From contig FLMG01000614.1 of NCBI GenBank assembly GCA_900088475.1, positions 1-32,186 of the forward strand: DNA of 32,186 nucleotides. The letters run 5' to 3'. The position numbers were made by a program, and so were the translations under genes. This DNA is from Hyphochytrium catenoides. Lineage: Eukaryota > Sar > Hyphochytriomycetes > Hyphochytriales > Hyphochytriaceae. The notes beneath the pieces were generated by a model, which was given only the letters and a program-made list of their open reading frames with translations, was not told the origin of the DNA and did no database searches. This document shows, piece by piece, positions 9,777 through 18,743 of the stretch (the first letter of the stretch is position 1; each line of letters starts with the position of its first letter).

Positions 9777-11822
9777 TTAGTAGGCCAGCGTGCAGCCCAT
9801 CCCCGTGAAGCCAGAGTCACACTTGCATCCAGAAGGCACGCAGGAGCCTCTGCCGCTGCAGTTATTCGGGCAGCTCAAAGTTCCAAGCATGAGCTGCGCT
9901 CTGTCTCTCTCCACCTCTGCCAACACCGAAGAATCTTCTACTTTTGCCCCTAGCCTGGCGTCAATCTCTCGGCGGCAGTCTCTTAGGAACGCAAGCTTGG
10001 CGTTGTCCACAACGGAGAGATCTTGGAGCAGCAGCGCATCGGCAGCGCAGACCGTCTGCGCATAGAAATCCACGTCTGGGATGTATTTGCCACAGAGAGA
10101 GTACTCGTCTACGACCTGTCGGCAGAGAGCCGTCACCTCTGCTTCCTCAATAAGCTTCCTGCCTCTGGTCTGCTCCTGGCGGAGCGTCCTCTTTTTAGAA
10201 GCAGGAGAGGGAATCAGAGCCTTCAGGGCGATGATGGAGTCCGAGATCGGCGTGTATCCTTGGTGAGCAGCAGCAAAGGCCACGGCCGCGGTATAGTCCC
10301 CGCCATCCAGCTTGTCTGCCTCCTCTAACGGCTTCACAAGGCCAGCACACCCTCCCATCATACAATCGAACAGATTATCCTTGGCAGGGACGGCATAGAG
10401 ACCTGCTAATTGCTTGGCATCCTTCACATCATCGGCCGGATTATCGTTCCAATTACCCAGAAGCCCAGAAACAGACGAATCCTTAAAGTAGGGCGACACT
10501 TCGAGGGCGACATTGAGGTAAGGATAGTTGTTGAAGGTGTCCCACAGGCCCAGGTTGACGTCCACGTACGTCCCCGGATCCGCCGTGACGAAGATGCGAT
10601 AGCCGTCAGCCTTTGGCGTGGTGATTGCCTCGACAGAAAGATGCTCGGCCGTCTCGGTGCCCTTGGCAATAGCGATCTTCTTGTCCTGGATCATCAGACG
10701 GACTACAGAGCCTGCAAACTGAACTGCCGCGCCTTGGTAGCAAGCTGGTGCCCCAGGCTGTCCTACATTGCCGCACTTCTCCTGATAAACTTGCACCGCT
10801 AGGTTCCTGGACTGGAAGAGGCGGAAGTAGCCCGCCTCGTGGAAGTCATAAGAGACACCGTCCAAGGTCTTCATATGAGGATCGCCCCAGCCGCAGCCGC
10901 GGCCGATATCTCTCAGTTTACGCTTAAGAGTGACCTTCTGATAGCACTTGGGCAGCGTAGGACAAGCCCAGTCCAGCTGCAGGCCGAGGTCCAGCAGGTC
11001 TCCGCTCTTGGTTCCCTTGGCCGAGCTAGAGGAGCCCGTCACGGACCGAATAAGGACTGTGTAAGAGGTAGGATGACCGTGGCCGTTGAAGGATAGCGTT
11101 CGAGGGCTGATGTGAAGACCCTGCACGGCCGTCGAGAGAGAGACCACGGCCTTTATATCAGTAGGAGCGTCCTTGGTGAGAGAGATGATGGCCTTGGCTA
11201 CCTTTCCATCCTCGAGGACTTGGACGCCGCCCTCAATCTGGAAAGAAATGTAAGGCGTCTGGCAAAGTTGGGGCACCTCCGGGGTAAGGATGGGCGAGTA
11301 ATGCGACGGCGCAGTGATGGGGTGACCGGGGTTATTCCCTCCCGCGGCGGGAGGATGAGAGAGAGAGGACGTGGGTGCCGCTGGTGGGGAAGTGACAGGA
11401 GCGGAGGTGGTGGTGGTAGGAGGAGGAGGAGGCGCCACGGTGGCAGGAGCTGGAACGGGATGAGATGGCGGAGACGCGGTAGGATGCGTGACCGTGGGCT
11501 GCTCAGGGGCAGCGGTGAGGTGAGGAGCCGGCGTCTGTGGGGCAGGCTCTGGGTGAGAAGCAGGCGGTTCTCCCTCTCCTGGAATGAGGTTGGCAGGAGG
11601 AGTGGGGGCGGCGCCCGTGACTGGGGCAGCAGGGGGTGGAGACGTCACCTTCTGCGCTTCTTCCTCGCTGTAGACAGGGAAGGGTTTCACGGTGGGGAGG
11701 ACGTTGTTCTCCGGGATGACGCAGGGAAGACCTCCGCCCTGTTGCAGGTGGGCGTGCAGGCTGGGGAGGAGAGAGAGAGAGAGGAGGGCCATCCTCAATA
11801 GGACAAGAGAGAGAGACGCCAT
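9777..11822 (-). CDS. Secreted vWF type D domain protein with Pro/Thr stalk and EGF-like C terminus
   Basis: This 681-residue single-exon gene starts at an ATG in strong context (GCC before, G after). Residues 1-24 are a signal peptide. Residues 55-185 are a Pro/Thr/Ala/Ser-rich stalk, probably O-glycosylated. A von Willebrand factor type D domain spans about 309-490: it opens with CGWGDPHMKTLDG (310-322), continues with YDFHEAGYFRLFQ, and closes with GLLGNWNDNPADD (453-465), the usual GDPH and GNxNxNPxDD landmarks. A Cys-containing helical region (about 560-645) follows. The end (651-677) is a six-cysteine EGF-like module with GRGSC and GCKCDSGFTG. No transmembrane segment or GPI-like tail is seen, so it is probably extracellular, in adhesion or matrix. 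vWD proteins of this layout occur in zoosporic fungi, protists and animals. The exact role is unknown. Confidence 0.93.
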   Translation of the reverse strand: MASLSLVLLRMALLSLSLLPSLHAHLQQGGGLPCVIPENNVLPTVKPFPVYSEEEAQKVTSPPPAAPVTGAAPTPPANLIPGEGEPPASHPEPAPQTPAPHLTAAPEQPTVTHPTASPPSHPVPAPATVAPPPPPTTTTSAPVTSPPAAPTSSLSHPPAAGGNNPGHPITAPSHYSPILTPEVPQLCQTPYISFQIEGGVQVLEDGKVAKAIISLTKDAPTDIKAVVSLSTAVQGLHISPRTLSFNGHGHPTSYTVLIRSVTGSSSSAKGTKSGDLLDLGLQLDWACPTLPKCYQKVTLKRKLRDIGRGCGWGDPHMKTLDGVSYDFHEAGYFRLFQSRNLAVQVYQEKCGNVGQPGAPACYQGAAVQFAGSVVRLMIQDKKIAIAKGTETAEHLSVEAITTPKADGYRIFVTADPGTYVDVNLGLWDTFNNYPYLNVALEVSPYFKDSSVSGLLGNWNDNPADDVKDAKQLAGLYAVPAKDNLFDCMMGGCAGLVKPLEEADKLDGGDYTAAVAFAAAHQGYTPISDSIIALKALIPSPASKKRTLRQEQTRGRKLIEEAEVTALCRQVVDEYSLCGKYIPDVDFYAQTVCAADALLLQDLSVVDNAKLAFLRDCRREIDARLGAKVEDSSVLAEVERDRAQLMLGTLSCPNNCSGRGSCVPSGCKCDSGFTGMGCTLAY

Positions 11823-12559
11823 GGCTCACAGGGTGGTGTGGGGAGAGACGGCTGCACTGGTTGCGAGTGACGGGGGGAACACTCCGTTAGGGGTGGCGGG
11901 GGATGGGGGAAGGCGCTGTTGAGGCCGCGACGGGAAATTGAAGAATGAGGAGAAGCAGTCCTGGCAATCTGGAGATCGGAGGAACCATGACACCGACATA
12001 CGAGGCGTAAATCGATAGAGAGAGAGAAGGGGTAAGGAGAGAGAGAGAGAGAGAGAGAGCCAAAGAGAGGATTTGGAAGAGAAGAGGAAGGGAAGGGATG
12101 GAAAAGAGAGAGAGAGAGAGAGAGAGTAGTGACCGTGGGAAGGCTGGCCGCCATTTGTGGTTTTGCTTCTGCTTCGCCGTAAGTTTGTTGCTGCAGCATC
12201 CACACAGATGACCTGAATGGTCTAAATAACATGAGAAGAGGCACAGACAAAGGCGAAAGAAAGTGGAGCAACATCATCAGACAAAGAGAGAGAGAAACGA
12301 AGAGGTGGAGAAAGAGAAGAAGATTTCTAGAGAGGCACACCCAAGAGAGACGACAAGATCATCACGGACGGGGCCGAGTTCATGCGCTGACGAGAAGAGA
12401 ACAAGAGACTCGCCAGGCTGCGACCTTTGGGCAAGCGTTAAATTTTTCTCCAACACATTTGTTATGCTGCAGCGATCCTTGTCGGTTCTCTTTCATCCCA
12501 CTCATCTTCGAGGTATCTTTTTATTATTTAACGTCCTACGCTAATCAATGAGAATTCGA
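11823..12559 (-). promoter_or_regulatory. Upstream region of the vWD-EGF gene with GA/CT tracts
   Basis: It contains no supported gene. Plus-strand GA runs at about 12018-12058 and 12103-12127 read as CT tracts on the sense strand, 200-305 bp upstream of the start codon. No TATA element was found. Regulatory role is inferred from position. Confidence 0.35.
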
Positions 12560-12613
12560 AGAGAGAGAGAGAGAGAGGGGCAGAGAGAGCCAGAGAGAGA
12601 GAGAGAGAGAGAG

Positions 12614-12661
<48 letters not shown>
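12560..12661 (+). repeat. GA dinucleotide microsatellite
   Basis: (GA)n with a few GCCA interruptions over about 100 bp on the plus strand. It is followed by a short GGT-type run at 12675-12690. Confidence 0.95.
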
Positions 12662-12662
<1 letters not shown>

Positions 12663-13162
12663 GAGTGAAACGGGGTGGTGGTGGTGGTGGTAATGGCACT
12701 ATGTCCTGGTTTTGGATGACTTTATGTCCACGTTGAAAGATGATACGTTGCGCAAATGAAAAGATGATCTTTCTTCTCTGTCAGACTTGACGAATAGACA
12801 GAAGATGCGAAAGGGAAGAGACAGGAGAGAAAGGAAAGGAAGAAGCTTTAAGTTGCTGCTCTGTTCTTCGGCTGCTGCAGGAAAAGTGTAGACGACGACG
12901 CGTGCATCTAATTTTTTTGAAAAGGGATCGATGGCTGTGTTAACTGATGGATTTCTTCCTAAGTTGGATGCAGAAGGAGAGAGAGGAGAGAGACCTAGGG
13001 AAGAAAAGAGGGAGAGAAGACAGAGGGAAAGAGGTAGCCAAGAGAGAGTGGCAGGGGAGAGAAGAGAGAGAGGCACAGAGAGAGAGAGAGAGAGAGAGAG
13101 GTGTCATTCAGAAATGGTAAAACTACAGCCGTATTTTTGAAAAGGAGACACACTATTAATTG
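12662..13162. other. Intergenic with GA patches
   Basis: No coding sequence supported. GA-rich patches lie at 12970-13100, leading into the minisatellite. Normal-complexity DNA occupies 12690-12970 without a recognisable feature. Confidence 0.5.
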
Positions 13163-13746
13163 TACTCATGAGAAGAGAGGACAGATTAGAGAGAAGAAAG
13201 GACACAGAGAGAGAGTGACAGAGATGATTTGGAGGCTCAACAGAGATGGAGGAGAGAATAGTGTACATCTGCAAGCAGGGAAAGAGAGAGAGGGAAGACA
13301 AGAGACAGAGAGAGAGAGAGAGACACAAAGAGAAAGAGAGTGGCGAGATGAGCATGCCAGAGAGTACTCATGAGAAGAGAGGACAGGTAGAGAGAAGAAG
13401 GACACAGAGAGAGAGTGACAGAGATGATTTGGAGGCTCAACAGAGATGGAGGAGAGAATAGTGTACATCTGCAAGCAGGGAAAGAGAGAGAGGGAAGACA
13501 AGAGAGAGAGAGAGAGAGAGAGAGACACAAAGAGAAAGAGAGTGGCGAGATGAGCATGCCAGAGAGTACTCATGAGAAGAGAGGACAGGTTAGAGAGAAG
13601 AAGGACACAGAGAGAGGGTGACAGAGATGATTTGGAGGCTCAACAGAGATGGAGGAGAGAATAGTGTACATCTGAAGAGGGAATGAGAGAGAGGGAAGAC
13701 AAGAGAGAGAGAGAGAGAGAGACACACACAAAGAGAAGAGAGTGGC
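13163..13746 (+). repeat. Minisatellite, 202-bp unit, about 2.9 copies
   Basis: The word TACTCATGAGAAGAGAGGAC begins at 13163, 13365 and 13567, giving an exact period of 202 bp. Each unit carries TGATTTGGAGGCTCAACAG, GTGTACATCTG, and then a GA microsatellite of varying length. The third unit is shortened, loses the GCAAGCAGG word, and ends at GTGGCAGAGG near 13746. The period is not a multiple of three, so conserved coding is unlikely. Confidence 0.95.
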
Positions 13747-13828
13747 AGAGGAAAGTCCCGTCAACCTTCAACAGAATCGTGCGAAGAAACGAAAGCCGAA
13801 AGAAACAAACAATCGTCTGTTGATGCTT

Positions 13829-14038
13829 TCAAGATTCTTTGACAGCTAACATGGCGAAATATTCAAGCAACGTTTCATCTGTCCTTAACGAAATATAAAA
13901 AGCCGTTTCAATAATAATTCTCAGAATTCGTGTGGTTGGACAAATAGTCTCTTCATGTGAATATCTTACCCGTGACGCGTCACCGTACGAGGCCATGACA
14001 TCAAGCCTTAGATCATCGGTAGAATATCCAGGAACCAT
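13829..14038 (-). CDS. Weak ORF, hypothetical 69-residue protein or exon
   Basis: An ATG-initiated minus-strand frame begins MVPGYSTDDLRLDVMASYGD and ends EYFAMLAVKES. Its composition is balanced and protein-like, unlike the repeat-driven frames around it. A stop lies eleven codons upstream. The sequence GGGTAAGA inside could act as a splice donor, so this may be the start of a spliced gene. It overlaps the palindrome cluster. No domain is recognised, and chance cannot be excluded. Confidence 0.2.
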   Translation of the reverse strand: MVPGYSTDDLRLDVMASYGDASRVRYSHEETICPTTRILRIIIETAFYISLRTDETLLEYFAMLAVKES

Positions 14039-14160
14039 CCGTGATGCATTACCGAGGGTAAATCAGTGATCCATCACTGGGCCACGGAAGAAGAAGTACT
14101 TGTAACCCTTTTGCAAGAGTCTAGAAAGAGACCAAGACAATTATGGTCGGTGACGTATCA
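13972..14160. promoter_or_regulatory. Cluster of GTGAC-type palindromes
   Basis: A perfect 12-bp palindrome, GTGACGCGTCAC (13972-13983), is followed by ATGACATCA (13995-14003), GTGATGCATTAC (14041-14052), CAGTGATCCATCACTG (14064-14079; 7-bp arms, 2-nt centre) and GTGACGTATCA (14150-14160). All fit a loose GTGAYNNRTYAC pattern. This resembles bZIP (CRE/ATF-like TGACGTCA) or ACGCGT-type binding sites. Function is inferred from symmetry and clustering only. Confidence 0.4.
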
Positions 14161-14198
14161 ACTCTGTTCCCACCACAGCATCACTTCAGTACTGAAAT

Positions 14199-14212
14199 AA
14201 AAAAAAAAAAGG

Positions 14213-14253
<41 letters not shown>

Positions 14254-14330
14254 CACCCACTCTCTCTCTGCTTTCTCTCTTCCTCCATCTCTCTCCCTCT
14301 CTGTCGCTCTCTCTCACACTCTTATCGCTC
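14199..14330 (+). repeat. Poly(A) run followed by CT microsatellite
   Basis: Twelve A residues at 14199-14210, preceded by CTGAAAT, are followed within a few bases by a clean (CT)n run at 14217-14250 and then degenerate CT. An A-run after an AATAAA-like word can mark the tail of a retroposed sequence, but no target duplication was found. Confidence 0.7.
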
Positions 14331-14549
14331 TCGCTTCCTCTCATTCCTTCGCTCTTTCCTTAGTCTTGATCCCCTCCTCCTGTCCTTGAGCCTTCTCAGG
14401 GTCATCAGTCACAAAGAGATCTCACGACCCTGCTGGTTGGGCTGGAGAAGAGCGTGCATGGCTCACACCAAACTATCAGATGACGAAGAAGCACAAATTT
14501 TCTTCGAAACGCATCTTCCCACCCTTCGTCCCTCCTCTTCCCCCTATTT

Positions 14550-14583
<34 letters not shown>

Positions 14584-15164
14584 CTCCTCCTTCTTCTTCT
14601 TGTCATATTTGATGCGCATCAAGTCCTAAAAGATATCGTCTGTCTCTGGTGAAGGTAGGACGCTATCTATCTATCAGTGATAGTAGGAGAGCGGCAGGAG
14701 GTGAGCAAGAGAGGAGCAAGAGAGGAGGAGCAAGAGAGAGAAAGAGAGGAAGAAGAGACAACCACTAAGCGATATCAGGGACACGAGGAGGAAGAGAGAG
14801 ACAGAGTAGCAACGGTGCCTACCAATCCATAGGGGCTGCTGGAGCGGCTGCTGGTGTATCAGAGCCAGAGTTGATATTCATTCCTTTCCGCAGAGAAAAG
14901 AAGAGAAGCCACTGTCAGGAAAGAGAACAGCCAAGAAAGCTACAGAAGAAGTGTCGGAAGTGCGTCTTATTCCTCCTGCAAAAATTTTTCCTCACCAGAA
15001 GGAGAGAGGAAGGGCAATAAAGCGAACAGAGACAAAAAGAGAGAAGAGAGAGAGGAGAAAAGAGAGAGAGAGAGAGAGAGTAAGAGAGAAAAGACAGTGG
15101 TAAGCAGTTGAGCTCGAAGAGTGGTAGACAACAGAAGAAGGGACCTTGAAGAGAGTAGAGCAGG
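14331..15164. other. Gene-poor region with CT and GA patches
   Basis: A (CT)n run lies at about 14551-14580, a GCAAGAGAGGA repeat patch at 14703-14745, and a GA run at 15056-15092. A frame at 14143-14652 is largely translated CT repeat and is not called. No gene is supported. Confidence 0.5.
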
Positions 15165-15480
15165 GCGCATCAAAAGCCGCACATGAAAAAGACTTGAGAA
15201 GAAGATATCTGTTACTCATCTCTCCCGTTCTCTCTCCCCTTTCTCCTGCTCACTGGCCACATTTCCCTTCTTTTGCTACCTGTGTCCTTTTGGCCTTGAA
15301 CCTGATCACTCAGTCGCTTTCTCTGTCCTTCTTCGCTTTCCTCTTTCACTCTGTTCGCCTCTCATGCTAGACTCTGCAATCAAAGGGTGCCCTTTTGGAC
15401 CCTTTTTGTCCTCTCTTTCTCTCCCAGCGTCTATCTCTCTTTTACTTTCTTTCTCTCTCTCCCGAGAGTTGGATTTATGT
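15165..15480 (+). repeat. Dispersed repeat, copy 1
   Basis: It begins GCGCATCAAAAGC and includes CTGTTACTC, TCTAGACTCTGCAA (near 15365-15378) and a CT-rich second half ending near GGATTTATG. The same ordered words in the same orientation occur at 29274-29562, about 14 kb away. The copies are diverged, with small indels. It is not recognised as a known family. Confidence 0.75.
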
Positions 15481-15871
15481 TGTTTGCTGAACATCCCTGT
15501 GCGCTCTTACGATTGATCATGGTGTCGTCTTGTCTCTTCTCTCTCTCTATGTGTGTCTCTCTCGCTCTCTCTCTGTGCCTTTTCTTCTCTTGGTGCCTCT
15601 CTTTCTCTTTGTGCCTTTCTCTCTCTCTCTCTCTTCTCTCTCTTCCTTGCTTCCTTAGGGTTATCGTGGGTCGATTGGCAGCAGTACGGGAGTAGAAAAG
15701 GTGAACAGAGAGAAGTAGCAGGAAGCGAGCGAGCGCCGAGAGAAGTATGGGGAGGAATGGAGGCCATCCCAACAAAGTGCTGCCAGGCTTTCAAGAAGGG
15801 AGAGGAGCTTGTGTAAGACATTGCACCGACAGAGACCTGAAAGCCAGACATAGAAAAGTGACCGTGAGTAG

Positions 15872-15909
<38 letters not shown>

Positions 15910-16152
15910 AAGAGAAAGAGAGAGAGAGAGAAACTGGAAAGCCTTTGTAGCTGGTGAAGAGAAGAGAAAAGAGAGACATGTCCCTCTTGTCTTCCTGCCT
16001 CTGTCTTTCCAACTTATTTTTTTTCTTGCGTCCACTGATTTCAGGATAAGTGATACTTTTTGCCTGTCTCTCTCCCCTTTCTCTTTCCCCCAGCCCCCCT
16101 CTCTCTCTCTTTCTCCCTCCCTCTCTCTCTCCCTCTCTCTCTCTCTTTTCTC

Positions 16153-16196
<44 letters not shown>

Positions 16197-16249
16197 TTTC
16201 TCTCTTCTCTCTCTCTCTCTCTCTGTGAAAAAGTCCCGGGTTCAGCCGC
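15481..16249. repeat. Simple-repeat-rich stretch, no gene
   Basis: CT runs at about 15540-15650, a GA run at 15869-15932 and CT runs at 16080-16224 dominate. Frames here (for example 15661-16296 minus) are translated GA/CT repeat. The pieces between show nothing recognisable. Confidence 0.7.
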
Positions 16250-16305
16250 GTCTGTGACACGGGATCAAATCTACAGACTGATTTCTGGAGCCGCAATAGG
16301 CTCCA
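16250..16305 (+). repeat. Hairpin-forming repeat, copy 1
   Basis: It starts GTCTGTGACACGGGATC. GTCTGT pairs with ACAGAC at 16273-16278, and TGGAGCC (16286-16292) pairs perfectly with GGCTCCA (16299-16305) around a GCAATA loop. A diverged copy lies at 18014-18072. It immediately follows a CT microsatellite. Confidence 0.7.
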
Positions 16306-18013
16306 GATATCTGCCGACAGATGATACCGATAACGAATCTGCTAAGAGAACTAACAATCTGAGCTGGCAGCGCGACAGTCAGAAGAGCGTCCGTCCAGTT
16401 TCAAACGCAGTATGTCTAGCGAGCGGCGGTCTTCTAGCAGGAACCACCGTGTTTAGCGCTACTAAGAAAGAAGTCCTGCTGACTGCAGACTGCCACTTCC
16501 TGCTTGTTATTCCTGTCTCCTTTACACTTCTCCTATAGAACTACTGCACCGTAGTTCTCTTTCCTCCCTCTCTCCTCTCTGCGTCTTCTCTTGACGCTCT
16601 TGACTATAGCCCTACATCTTCACATGCACTGCTCTTCTACTTCTTAATCGGCCCTATCACTCCGCTGTCCTCCACAACTGGAGACCGCTTTTTCTTTTCG
16701 ACCATCACTCTTTGGTCCCCTAGCTGACCTCTCCTCTCTAATTCTTCTTCCTTAGCTTCAGACAGGTCCCAGTCCGTGGCTGGCTCTCGATGAAGCTCTG
16801 CGAGGCGAGGCTCCAAGAAGCATCTCCGATAAGCATGAGAAAAACTCCACCTGACTGAGAAGGGCCCATTGAAAAAGGTCCTTCTTGTGACCCTTGTCTT
16901 CTTCGTCGCCCTCTTTGTCAGCCTTTGATCAGTTTACGGCGACCTCTTTGCTCTCCCGATGGCTCCGGAGGTGTAGAAGGAACAGTTACGAGCGTGGTAG
17001 TAGTGCCCGTAAACAGGGCAGCAGATAGCACTGAAGCTTGCTTATGTCCTTACCATTTTGCACGATTTCCTGTCCCCATTCAGTCTCAGTCCTTCACTGA
17101 GGCCGGACGATTGGTGCGGACATGACATAACCTCTCCAGTCTCAGTCCTTCGATATACTCGTAGACACGAGCAGCTTCATCATCTCGTCGGTCGCTAATG
17201 TTCCGATCTGAGCTGTATAACGGTGCAATGGCATTCTTAAGTCCTCGCCCTGCATTACGTCCAGCCTGATCCCGACATTGCGGGCTCGTAGTAGTCACCT
17301 CCGAGAACTTCTCGCAAGACGAGACTCTCTAATCCTGCCCAAGTCGTACTTGGCTCTCTCCTTTGAGCAGAGCAGTGATGTCCTGTCTTTTACAAAGACG
17401 TCGACCACGGCTTGATTCGTTGGGATCTAGGATATAACCGAGCTTCATCGTTGGTAGCTTCCACTTTCTTACATTCATACTGGTGTCCGGGCTGTTCCCA
17501 CTCAAGCCTGGGCTCTGATCTTTTCCAATAACTTACCATGGGGACCCGTACGTTTATGTACTGACAACCATGGGCGCTTCGGTTGTTTGTTGAGAGACTT
17601 GAGCGCCGCCTCGACTGGGTCGTCCTCCCTTGACCTTTGTTGAGCGTCCCGAGAGTCATCTTCATCATCTCTTCAGGTTGTCTCTTCTGCGTCTCCCTTA
17701 CAGCCATGGCTCAAGACATCGCTCCTTGATCTTCCTCCTTCCAGTAGCTCGTTCTCGGAAGAACAGAGAGAGCTGACGATAACTTCCTTCGTTGACAGTT
17801 CATTGGCTGACGTCGGGCTACAAAGTACGAACGGCCACCCAGAACTCTCTCAGGATAAGGAATAGAAAAGAGCACAAAAGCAAGTGGTCACTAATAGACA
17901 CTTCAAGGGTAGGTCGTTACCCAACCACCGCCATCACTTCAAGCGCGATGCAAACCCATTGACCACGTCCTCTCGACTCCAAGACCGCCAGGTAACAATG
18001 CCAGGAGTCACGA
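16306..18013. other. Region of probable decayed transposon DNA
   Basis: It lies between two copies of a 59-nt repeat. A plus-strand frame continuing from the CT tract to 16538 has protein-like sequence after the repeat (for example QKSVRPVSNAVCLASGGLLA) but no ATG of its own outside the CT run. A minus-strand gag-like fragment lies at 17086-17298. A 15-mer, CAGTCTCAGTCCTTC, occurs twice (about 17082 and 17139). Confidence 0.45.
17086..17298 (-). pseudogene. Possible Ty3/gypsy-type gag relic
   Basis: A minus-strand frame of about 70 codons without an ATG start contains DDEAARVYEYIEGLRLERLC followed by HVRTNRPASVKD. The pattern of acidic-Ala, FxEGL-like, hydrophobic spacing and a final P-x-S/T-x-x-(D/E) resembles the end of the retrotransposon gag (capsid) domain. 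It stops right after this segment, and no zinc knuckle, protease or reverse transcriptase was found beside it. The match is by eye and short, so the call is tentative. Confidence 0.22.
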
Positions 18014-18072
18014 GTCTGTGCCACGGATGAAATCTGCAGACTGACTGATTTCTGAAGCCACAATAAGCTCCA
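18014..18072 (+). repeat. Hairpin-forming repeat, copy 2
   Basis: It starts GTCTGTGCCACGGATGAAATC and ends AAGCTCCA. It aligns with 16250-16305 with substitutions and a 4-nt insertion (GACT duplicated). The GTCTGT/GCAGAC-type pairing is largely kept, while the second stem is weakened. Confidence 0.65.
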
Positions 18073-18251
18073 CAGTTCTGAGCAAACAACCGGTTACTAT
18101 TACATTAAGGTACGGGTCCCGACGGTATTTCTGTTAGAAAGGATCCGAACTTCCCAAACCTCACTTCGTGGGAACAACCCGGAGTACCATATGATCTAAG
18201 AGACTGGTTGTTGCAAGAGGAAGTACTGGCTTGCTTTGAGAAGTGGAAGCA

Positions 18252-18743
18252 GTGTTATATGTATATCTTCTCTGACAACTGCTAACCACCTGATTGCGCA
18301 CTGGACACGGATTGACCGGTGTATGGGATGTGACCTCTCCTCTTTGAGAGTGCTCTCAGGGCGGGTAGTCCTGACTAGAGTCGGCAACGAATGGCTCTGA
18401 CGAAGGATGCTCTCTTCCCTTTCCTTTTCTTCCCTCTTTCTCTTTGCATGTTATTAGAATAGCCTGTTGACACTACTTCTCCTGCATGTTACTCCTTTAT
18501 CTTTGCATTCTCAGGTAGACTGACTCTCTCGCAAGGGAGACTCCCTCTTACCCGCTAGATCTCAGTTAATAAACTTCTTTCTGAAGTAGAAGACCCTTTG
18601 CTACTTGCGGTGTTCCCGCGAAGTCTTCCTCTGCGTGGTGCTTGTCTGAATCGGGGCCTGGCCAGCCAAGGTACAGACAGAGCACCTTCTTCTCTCTCTC
18701 ACTGTCGCGAGACCTGCAGCAGTCTCTCATATTACAGCCCTCC
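18252..18743 (+). repeat. 490-bp direct repeat A
   Basis: It is closely similar, with scattered substitutions and small indels, to 20363-20848. Shared landmarks are TGTTATATGTATATCTTCTC at the start, GTGCTCTCAGGGCGGGTAGT, AGATCTCAGTTAATAAACTT (a perfect AATAAA), GTGGTGCTTGTC and TATTACAG at the end. The copies end as TGTTAT...ATTACA, loosely like LTR ends. However, the flanks show no target-site duplication, primer site or polypurine tract. It is either a long terminal repeat or the 5' region of a LINE copy. Confidence 0.9.

Noticed and set aside
11112-11801. 229-codon Arg/Gly-rich plus frame.
   Set aside because: It is the antisense shadow of the Pro/Thr-rich stalk of the vWD-EGF gene.
12548-13621. 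Possible CRISPR-like array from the regular 202-bp repeats.
   Set aside because: The whole unit is repeated, without short repeats and unique spacers, and the region is eukaryotic minisatellite in character.
14143-14652. 169-codon plus frame starting at a real ATG (MVGDVSTLFPPQ).
   Set aside because: Most of it is translated CT repeat and poly(A). Nothing recognisable remains outside.
18196-18387. Matching minus frames in the two direct repeats (PTLVRTTRPESTL...REDI).
   Set aside because: Both start at TTG, and their C-terminal parts differ because the repeat ends there. Conservation is explained by DNA-level repeat similarity.
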